This document shows positions 56,802-64,000 of a stretch of 64,000 bases of DNA, piece after piece. Each line of letters begins with the position of its first letter. The stretch's first letter is position 1. The stretch lies in NCBI RefSeq assembly GCF_030272615.1, contig NC_081413.1:602890709-602954708 (forward strand), in the 5' to 3' direction. The translations under genes were made by a program, and so were the position numbers. This DNA comes from Cryptomeria japonica. Taxonomy: Eukaryota; Streptophyta; Pinopsida; Cupressales; Cupressaceae. The notes under the pieces were generated by a model. It saw only the letters and a list, made by a program, of their open reading frames with translations. It did not search any database and had not been told where the DNA came from.

Positions 56802-57655
56802 GTTTGTTGAACCCTTTCTTACTGATTTACAATATTAAGGAAATGTTCTTCCTTTTGTTTCCTTCATGTTCTTATCCTTCTCAATTTTATAAACCCTTAT
56901 TGTTTTCCATCCTCATTCTCTATTTTGTGAATTAAATCCTTACCATTTAACAGTCTTAAGTTTGTTGAACCTTTTCTTATTGTTCTACAGTCTTAAAAAA
57001 TGTTCTCTCTTTTATTTCCTTGATGTTACTTTCCTTCTCAATTTTCTAAACCCTTACTTTTTTACATCCCAATGCTTTATTTAGTTTCTTAAACCCTTAC
57101 TGTTTCAGATCCTTATTGATTTACAATCTTTGATTGTTAAACCATTTCTTATTGTTTTGCATTCTTAGGGAAATGTTATTTATATTGTTTCCTTGATGTT
57201 AATTTTCTTCTCTCAACTTTCCAAACCCTTTCTTATTGTTTTAAATCATCATGCTTTATTTAGTTTCTTAAACCTTTACTGTTTCACACCCTTACTACTT
57301 TACAACCTTTGTTTGTTAAACCCTTTATTACTATTTTACAGTCTTAAGGAAATGTTCTATCTTTTGTTTCCTTGATGTTCATATCCTTCTCAATTTTCTA
57401 AACCCTTACTTATTTTTTTATATGATCATGCTTTATTTACTTTCTTAAACCCTTACTATTTCACATCATTACTATTTTACAGTCTTGGTATGTTAAACCC
57501 TTTCTTACTATTTTAGGGTTTTAAGGAAATGTTCTTTCTAGATTGTTTCATTGATGTTCATTTCCTTCTTATTTTTATAAACCCTTACTATTTTACATCC
57601 GCGTGCTTTATTTAGTTCCTTAAACCCTTATTGTTTCACATCCTTACTGTTCTAA
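56802..57655. repeat. Imperfect tandem repeat, about 160-180 bp period, five copies
   Basis: A line of the type GTTTGTTAAACCCTTTCTTA starts near 56802, 56960, 57132, 57311 and 57488. Each is followed by ACAGTCTTAAGGAAATGTTCT, TGTTTCCTTGATGTT, TTCTCAATTTTCTAAACCCTTA and TGCTTTATTTAGTTTCTTAAACCCTTACTGTTTCACATC. Within each unit the AAACCCTTA(C/T)T phrase itself returns two or three times. Confidence 0.85.
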
Positions 57656-58075
57656 TGTCCAAACAAGTTAACAATTAACATGTCCAAGCATCACTATTAA
57701 AAAAAATATATGTAAGGGAAGTATACTTCTTTTGTCCAAGCATCACTGTAAAAAAATAAAACATTATGCATAGGGAAGCATACTTCTTATGTTCAAGCAT
57801 CACTTTCATCTTACACAATTATTATGTCATTGAATATGAAAATGCATAACAGTTAATCATCAAGCATCACCATTAATATTGATTATCAAGCATCATTATA
57901 AAAAATAATATGGCTAGGTCGTTCCATTTCATAGTTACCCATTTTCTACCATACTTGAATTTTCAGGTTAGATATGAAATTTGATAATCTCAAGCATCAC
58001 TCTCATAAGAAGCTATTGAAATATTTCTTTTGTTGATTTCACTGGTGAGATTCTAATTATACTTATTGTCTACAG
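57656..58075. other. Unassigned spacer with AAGCATCA phrases
   Basis: CAAGCATCAC(T/C) recurs about seven times between 57685 and 57995 at irregular spacing. No gene was found. It ends in a pyrimidine-rich TTATTGTCTACAG that resembles a splice acceptor. Confidence 0.45.
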
Positions 58076-58684
58076 ATGACAAAGGGAGACTGGATGATGA
58101 CCCAAGTTGCAAAGAAAAGAGCATCCACAAGGTTGCCTACTCATAAAAGAGGAGTCAGATTCTCTTGAGAGCTTGAAGCCCCACCTCAAGTTAGCAGAAA
58201 TCCATAGCCTATAGCACCACCAGTGGAGGTTATTACACTTGAGAGGTTAACAAAAATTACAATGCAACATAAGTTGTGGTTTGCAAATGACATGAAAGGC
58301 GCACTCAAATAAGTTGAGTAAAATGACATGTCAATAAGGGGTGCATAAAAAAAAATGGAGCATCCCAGTAGCCACTCTCTCCAAATGGTTAGGTGGTCTA
58401 ATAACCACCTCTAAGAAAGGTCCCCAAACTATACTCATTAGTGATGAAGAAGATCCGATTGTTGAATGGTGCAAAGAGATGGCAATAGTTGGTTGTGAAC
58501 TTGAGATTGTCAACTTGAAGGTAGAGGTCACTAGTATTTACGAAACTAGACCCAACCCTTTCAAGAATGGGTTGCCTCAGAAATCTTAGTGGGGTTGCCT
58601 CAGAAATCTTAGTGGACAAGCTTTCAGGCCCAATATATAGAACTCACATTATGGACAACTGAAAACCTTCATAAAGATAGTGCA
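58076..58684 (+). pseudogene. Pogo/Tigger-like transposase, N-terminal DNA-binding half
   Basis: After a basic start (MTKGDWMMTQVAKKRAST) comes a psq-type helix-turn-helix trace (MKGALK, then MSIRGA, KKKWSIPVATLSKWLGGL). A CENP-B-like domain follows (ILISDEEDPIVEWCKEMAIV, LKVEVTSIYETRPNPF, NGLPQKS) and its last helix (WTSFQAQYIELTL, WTTENLHKD). These domains bind transposon ends in the pogo branch of Tc1/mariner; I recognise the pattern, not a specific family. At least four stops, a poly-A frameshift near 58350 and a 23-bp duplication disrupt it. The DDD catalytic domain is absent, because the sequence changes to copia LTR at about 58685. Confidence 0.7.
58570..58615 (+). repeat. Perfect 23-bp tandem duplication in the pogo remnant
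   Basis: The unit GGTTGCCTCAGAAATCTTAG plus TGG occurs twice without a gap and shifts the frame by two. Both copies carry TAG where a conserved Trp codon is expected. Confidence 0.95.
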
Positions 58685-58733
58685 TTGAGTCCATCAATGA
58701 CAATCATAGCATCAATCATCAAAAATACCAACA
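58685..58733 (-). repeat. Copia 3' LTR stub
   Basis: The minus strand begins TGTTGGTATTTTTGATG right after AAAGGGGGAGAT and includes TTGTCATTGATG, as the LTR at 1-1426 does. It is cut after about 49 bases where the pogo-like sequence starts. Confidence 0.6.
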
Positions 58734-58750
58734 ATCTCCCCCTTTGGCAT
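58734..58750 (-). promoter_or_regulatory. Copia polypurine tract
   Basis: On the minus strand ATGCCAAAGGGGGAGAT stands next to the LTR start. Similar tracts GGCAAAGGGGGAGAAG and CTTAGGGGGAGT lie a little upstream, at about 58930-58946 and 58820-58835. Confidence 0.75.
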
Positions 58751-58994
58751 TGATGGCAACACTTAGGAAAATTTTGACATCTAAGTGTTTTACAACAAAA
58801 ATATGTCATAATCAAAATTACTCCCCCTAAGCATATACACTATCCCTTTTGTAGAAAATACAATGTATACTACTCCTTAACAGAAATAACATGAAAGTAT
58901 ACATCAAAACATTCAAAATTTATACTTCTCCCCCTTTGCCAACAATGACAAAAGTATTGGAGACTAACCCTTGTTTCATTAAAATAATAAGTAT

Positions 58995-61900
58995 TTATGA
59001 CAGTAAAGAGTAAAACTTGTCAAAAACTAATTTAAAGTCCTGCAAAAATTTCTTCATGGATAAGGACCATGAGTCGAGTAGGGATGTAGCCACCTCTTTC
59101 TCTATATGCATCTGGGAGACCTATTCTTCCATGGCATCTATCGTGCTCATCTCTTGAGTGACCGTTAGGGCATCAAGATTTAGATAGCACTTCTGGAGAA
59201 TTTGTAGTCTTGGCAGTAGGACCAGTTGAAGTTCCTACAAATTTCATGTCCGGTTGCTTATCTCTGCCTCTAGTCTTGCAGACTGCAGTTGAAGCCGGTG
59301 AACAGTTTGACCATATGTGGAAAAGCAATCATATGGCATCTTGAACGTGCTAATAAATGACTGCATATCAGATTGCAATTTGTCCTTCTGAGTGAGCACA
59401 TCATCATAGAATAAATGAGGTTGGTAAATCTTGTTGAGTAGTAGATTGCCCACATTCATTGCATCTCTAATGTCCTTTTGTGCCTTCTGGAGATCAGACC
59501 GGAGCTCTGGTAGCTTTCTCACCAGGGCAGTGTCCAGAGCCTTTTGATGTTCCTTCTAGGCATTTGCTTCTGCAACCTCTTCTATGCTTTGTACCTGGTC
59601 TTCTACAACTATGCAAAGGAGCTTCAATTGTGCAAGTGAGGAATCGGTACTGGGAAGGTTCCTATTGGGTATCAAACTGGTAAGTGTTTCCACCACAGTT
59701 TGGATAACATCTTCCTCCTTTTTCCTCCTTAGAGCATCCAATCGCTCTTGAGCAATCTTAATGCTCTGCAACAGCTCCAATTCATCTTCCTCCTCAGTTT
59801 GGATAACATCTTCCTCCTTTTTCCTCCTTAGAGCATCCAATCGCTCTTGAGCAATCTTAATGCTCTGCAACAGCTCCAATTCATATGCAGAATGGAGGTC
59901 AATAGGATTGGTAATTGCAGCCGGTTTAGCCTGACTATCGGTTGCCATTGGAGTCTCCACCTGTGTGCTCTTTTCCGCTACTTCCTTGTCCTTAGCTTTT
60001 TGCTGGTCTTCTTGAGCCTTCCTCTGCTCCTCTTTTTCTTTCTTTCTTTTCTCTTCTTCTTGTCTCTTCTCTTCATCTTTTCGCTTCTTCTCTTCTTCAT
60101 CCTTCTTCTTCTCCTCTTCCTTCTTCCTCTTTTCCTCTTCCTCTTTCCACTTCTCCCCTTCTTTCTTTTCCTCTTCCTTCTTCTTCCTCTCTTCCCCTTG
60201 TTTCTTATTTTTCTCTTCTTTTCTCTTCTTCTCCTCTTCTTTTCTTTTATCCTCTTTCTTCTTTTTCTCCTCTTTTCTCTTGTCCTCTTCCTCTTTCTTC
60301 TTTTTCTCCTCTTTTCTCTTATCCACTTCCTCTTTTTCTTTTCCTCTTCTTTTCTCTTATCCTTTTCGTCTGCTTGTTTCTTCCTTTCAGCTTCTTGTTG
60401 CTTCTTTTCTTCTTCTGCCTTCTTTTCCTGTCCTATTCCTTCTGATGGTGTATCCTGAGTAACATTTTCACCACCTAAGGCGTCAACATCAATGGGGTCC
60501 ATTTGTTCTGTGACCGGTTCTTCTTCACTGTTATACACCTCATCCAGTTTGCCAGTTTCTGGTTCTTGCTCAGCTTTTATGTTGGCTTCAGCCACTTAAT
60601 GCATCTTAAGAGCTTCTTGAGCATGAGTATGTGTATCCTTGATCACTTCATGACCCTTTCCTTCCAGTAACAGGAGTCTTCTTCTTCTCATGAAGAAGAG
60701 GCCTTTGTATTTATTCATAACTTCAAAAAGTTTTGAATTTGATACATCAGGAAAATGTTGAGCAAATATTTCCTCCCTCATTTCCTATTCCTTTTCTATG
60801 GCAATGCGCCATTTATTGTCTAAAGAATTATACAAAGAATCTGGTGTCTTAGATCTAATTTCTAAAGGCAACCGGTCATTAACACACAAATACTTAATGA
60901 TTTCTTGTTCAACTTCTTCCTTTTCTTCATCATTGAAATCATCAAAACAATCAATTAAATCATTCAACACTTTTCTCCTAATATTCTTTATAGTTCTTTG
61001 ATAATGTGTCAAAGGTTTGTAAGAAGAAGTATCAATATTTATCGGTGTAGATGATGTCGGTTCATTCTTTGTCTTTTTATTTGATTGTCTAGTCTTCTTC
61101 TTAGGCGGTTCTTCTGACATAGTTTCTTCTAAGTCAGGTGTATTGCTTTTTGTCTTCCACTTCCTCTTAAAGACTTTTGCAGGTGCCGCTTCCGGTTTCT
61201 TCTTAACTAGTGACCGCTTGGTCACTTTGGGATTTGCTGCAGTAACCGGTGTCGATGCTGAAGGCACTGCCTTTCCTTTCTTTTCTGAGGGTTCTACAAC
61301 CGGTGTAACCCTTTCCAAATAGGTGTCAGTTCTCTTTGCCTTAGGATCAAGGGGTGAGGAAATTAGGATAGAAGCATACCCATCCAGCATACCATTCATT
61401 ACTTCATAGCCCATACGCTCTACTTCTTCCAGCCTAGGCTCAACGGCCTCCATTATGCATTCATCCACTTTGATGGTGAAGTAGATGTCTTCCTCATAAT
61501 TTTTGACTAAATCACTGGATATTCTTATCCTTTGGCTCATCTTGTGTCTGAACTCATCAAAGTATTTGTTCAGTGCTTCCAGATAGCTAGTACCAACCGC
61601 TTGTAGGCTCTCCTTGATTTGTTTTGTCACCAGTTGGTTGGCAGACCACTGAATGTCACCTACTCCTAGAAAGTAGCCTTGGAAGTAAAAGAACAACCCA
61701 ACCAGTAGTTGTCCAAACTTGAATCTCAATGCATTGTCTTGTTTTATCGACTTAAGATTCAACATAAGTTGTCCTTGCATACAAATGCATAGATCAAACG
61801 ATGCATCTTCCTTGATCATCCTATAAGCGACATTTACCGCTATAATAGAGACAAAATTAATTTTGCTAGCAAAGAACATCCGGTAACCTATCACCATGCA

Positions 61901-62415
61901 GGCATACTTGACCAGATCATCCTTGATTGAGTTGATGGTCATACCACGTGAGTCGCTCACTGAACCGGTGAGCTTGGACATTTCAGTCTTGCTGACCTTT
62001 CTTAGGGCTGGCACTTCCCCTGTATTGCAGAAACCGGTGATGGCATGAATCGCTTCTGGTGTGATATCATGTGTCTTCTTTAGGTACATCTTGTCACCAT
62101 GTACCCTACTTAAAATAATGCGAATGTGATCATCCAAAAATTCTTCAAGAAAGTAAACTGCATTTTGAAGTTTCTTCTTTTCCAGAATGTTGAATTTGGG
62201 TTTAATCTTCTTATCCTTTCCGCATAATAAGCTCAGTTGGGAATGGATTACAAGAGACCCTATCTCTTTGATTTGTAGTCTATGTAATCAGAAATCCCTT
62301 CTTCTACTATAACACCAGCCGGTACTTGAGACAGGGCATTGTATTTCAACTTTTACTTAATGAAGTCCATAGAATCAACAGTTGCACTAGAGCTAAGATG
62401 ACATGCGGAAGCCAT
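58995..62415 (-). pseudogene. Accessory ORF of about 1,100 codons with Lys/Glu coiled coil
   Basis: I do not know this protein's function. From ATG at 62415 it starts MASACHLSSSATVDSMDF. The N-terminal 350 residues are mixed alpha-helical with ITPEAIHAITGFCNTGEV-, NSIKDDLVKYACMVIGYRMF- and RFKFGQLLVGLFFYF-like words, resembling the pattern of plant TE accessory proteins. A basic Pro/Lys linker with KKKPEAAP and PPKKKTRQSNKK follows, possibly a nuclear-localisation signal. Next is a long Lys/Glu/Arg run (60000-60450, about 150 residues, strong coiled-coil or single-helix character). A 33-residue duplication comes next, then a C-terminal helical part to the TAA at 58995. The frame is broken by a shift near 62270, a TAG after IAIEKE, a TAA after ALKMH, a shift in the Lys/Glu run and three later stops. 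The longest intact piece is 60785-62137. Confidence 0.6.
59696..59893 (-). repeat. 99-bp tandem duplication in the accessory ORF
   Basis: Copies begin at 59696 and 59795 and are identical over the first 89 bases. The 33-residue unit contains LELLQSIKIAQERLDALRRK, so an amphipathic helix was doubled in frame. Confidence 0.95.
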
Positions 62416-62930
62416 GATAAATGAAGAATTATGAGAAATACCTTCGCAGATTGAAATTTAGGGCTTCGGAATTTGAACTTCACTTCACACTCCTTTGGTT
62501 GCAGAGATACCACTTTGCATTCTACACTCCTCCAACAAATGTTTGCTTTAGATTCTTCTTCGGGAATTTGATAAATTCTTTGATTCATAGTGTAAATCGC
62601 TTTCCTTCGCTCTGCACTTGAAAAACTTCTTCGCTCGAAAAATGATAACTGAGAAATGATTTGAAAATTCCTTTTAAACAGGTTCTCCACCTACCATAAT
62701 AAATGCTCCAATATTAGGGCGTAAACCCTAATTTGCCTTTTACCATTTCCAGTCTTATACTGACTGACAGGTATCTCATACCGGTTAAGGTCTTTTACTG
62801 GTGTAAACCGAGGCTTTAAAGTATTTCGCCGTTTGCTCCCCCTAAGCTTTTCTGATGCTTAGTTTGTCGGTTTCATGATTTCCACACTAGGTGCAGAAAC
62901 TGGTTCTTCTTGCAACACCACTGGTTTCTT
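62416..62930 (-). other. Untranslated gap between gag and accessory ORF
   Basis: On the minus strand CTTAGGGGGAGC (62840-62855) and then AT-rich text lead to the accessory ATG. A frame from 62588 (MNQRIYQIPEEES) overlaps the accessory start out of frame and shows no domain. This is where protease, integrase and RT would lie in a complete element. Confidence 0.55.
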
Positions 62931-62933
62931 TTT

Positions 62934-64000
62934 CTAGGTTTTGTTCATATCCACTTGAACAGTTTCAATATCAACCTTTCCTTCTGGTGTGACTATTATG
63001 TCATCTGATATGTTCTTTCTTGTTCTGCAGAATCTGGCAATGTGACCCGGTTTGTTGCAATGATAGCAGACCATTCCAGGTGCTCTCCAAGGTCCATTAT
63101 TCATGTTATCATTCTTCCTCCTGCATGTTGCGGCAGTGTGACCATGACAATGACAGATCAAATAGTTTGCTCTCCATCTGGTTGCCACTTGATAGCCACC
63201 GCTTCCTGACTGATGATTAAAGGTGTTCAACCAGTTGTGATTCTTGTTCACAAAAGGTTCCAGACCAACTCCTTGAGTCCTCTGAGGATATCTTCCAGTG
63301 TTGTTCATAATAGACTTGCATTCAGATGCTTTATGCCCAAACTTGTTGCATGCATAACAATTACCATTAAACTTATTGGATCTAGGTACATTGTTCATAA
63401 AGTAAGAAAAATTATTGTAGGCTTTGCTCCTACACACATTGGCAGTATGTCCTTCTTTAAGATAGTTAAAGCAAACAAGTTTAAACTTTTACTTACCTTT
63501 ATCTTTGAATTTTAGTTGCTTCTTCGATGCTTCAACACTTGCACCAGAGGTCTCACCTTGCTCATGACTGGAGTAACCAAGTCCATCAGTATTCTTGATA
63601 GGTTTGGCCGATTCAAGCTTTTGCTCTAGCTTAACAGTACTCTTGTTGAACTTAGCAAGTATTTCCTTTGACTCAAAGAGTTCTTTGGAAATAGCAACAT
63701 TTGTTTCCATCAAGTTTGCATTCTCTGAGATGGCTATGTTTAGTTCTCCTTTCATGTCTTCCTTTTCTACTTTTCTCACATGGAGTTGAGCAGCTAGGGC
63801 ACTGATCTCTTGCTTTAGTTTGGAGATTTCATGATCTTTGTCTTTTACCAAATCTTCAGCTTTCCTCCGGTTCTCAAGCTCTTGGCACATTTAAATAGTC
63901 AGTCCTTCCAACTCTTTTCTCAGGTTGGAATTGGATTCATTCAGCTTTTCTACTTCTTGAATTAGGGCTTCCATGTCCGCTTCATCATAACAACTATTTT
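62934..64000 (-). pseudogene. Copia gag C-terminal part with coiled coil and four zinc knuckles
   Basis: The 5' part lies beyond the window. A coiled coil (EALIQEVEKLNESNSNLRKE, then KDKDHEISKLKQEISALAAQ) is followed by four zinc boxes. The first is CFNYLKEGHTANVC with the second Cys replaced by Tyr. The second is CYACNKFGHKASEC, intact. The third is YLICHCHGHTAATC with the first Cys replaced by Tyr. The fourth is CYHCNKPGHIARFC, intact. The tail reads VTPEGKVDIETVQVDMNKT. Stops lie after EGLTI (63891) and after KFKDKGK (about 63486), the latter between coiled coil and zinc boxes. Gag of this group packages element RNA; most copia gags have one knuckle. Confidence 0.75.

Larger units (their letters stand above)
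58685..64000 (-). mobile_element. SIRE-like copia element without pol, runs off the right edge
   Basis: Read on the minus strand from the right edge: gag with coiled coil and four zinc knuckles, then about 500 untranslated bases including TTAGGGGGAGC, then a very long accessory frame. It closes with the tract CCAAAGGGGGAGA and the first 49 bases of a 3' LTR starting TGTTGG. Purine-rich GGGGGAG tracts and the gag zinc boxes point to Ty1/copia of the SIRE type, which often carries an extra frame. No protease, integrase, RT or RNase H motif lies between gag and the accessory frame. The LTR breaks off in the pogo-like remnant. Confidence 0.7.

Noticed and set aside
59847-60458. Long plus-strand frame rich in Phe, Leu and Ser, looking like a membrane protein
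   Set aside because: It is the complement of the Lys/Glu-coding run of the accessory frame on the minus strand; TTC and CTT codons mirror GAA and AAG.

Overview
The window is transposable-element DNA from a plant nuclear genome, and I recognise no ordinary host gene in it. The evidence is Ty1/copia and Ty3/gypsy retrotransposons with plant-type gag, protease, integrase, RT and RNase H motifs, plant LINEs ending in an RNase H domain, and a plant pogo/Tigger-like transposase remnant. Almost every reading frame is broken by stops or indels, and many of the stops look like C-to-T decay of CAA, CAG or CGA codons. A large-genome seed plant is certain enough; a gymnosperm is only my guess from the density of old nested elements.

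Layout. 1-1426: LTR fragment of a copia-type element inserted into an older gypsy relic (1427-5867, minus strand), which itself sits in the truncated 3' LTR of a copia element (5868-12231, minus; initiator-Met-type primer site and decayed gag, IN, RT and RNase H). 12.2-15.8 kb: an LTR-like scrap and a decayed plus-strand frame of a plant TE accessory-protein type. 15.8-28.7 kb: a minus-strand LINE split by a younger LTR element.

The three best-delimited elements all have 5-bp target duplications. Element A (19568-27382, plus, ACTAG) carries only gag plus a protease-like region, with no RT, RNase H or integrase; its LTRs differ by about 2 % by eye. Element B (29085-38788, plus, GTTAT) and element C (41098-56075, minus, GTTAC) are Tat-like gypsy relatives. 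They share a tRNA-Lys-type primer site, the same polypurine tract, a conserved leader block, short 'keyword' repeats in the leader and a 46-53 bp tandem array before the 3' LTR. C retains gag, protease, a G-patch-like segment, RT (YVDD), two RNase H regions and integrase. B has lost most of gag and all of RT but keeps protease and a nearly open integrase, with 12-residue in-frame repeats at the RT deletion point.

Between B and C lie AT-rich DNA and the end of a second LINE. After C come a TA/GA microsatellite, a roughly 160-180 bp tandem repeat, and the N-terminal DNA-binding half of a pogo-like transposase. The pogo remnant is fused to the 3' end of a minus-strand copia (SIRE-like) element running off the window at 64 kb. 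That last element has a gag with four zinc knuckles, two of them damaged, followed directly by an accessory frame of about 1,100 codons with a Lys/Glu coiled coil and a 33-residue duplication, and no pol.

The most interesting material is how these elements are built: pol-less element types, a related accessory-domain type in two places, and conserved non-coding leader and 3' modules. I saw no CRISPR array, rRNA or tRNA gene.
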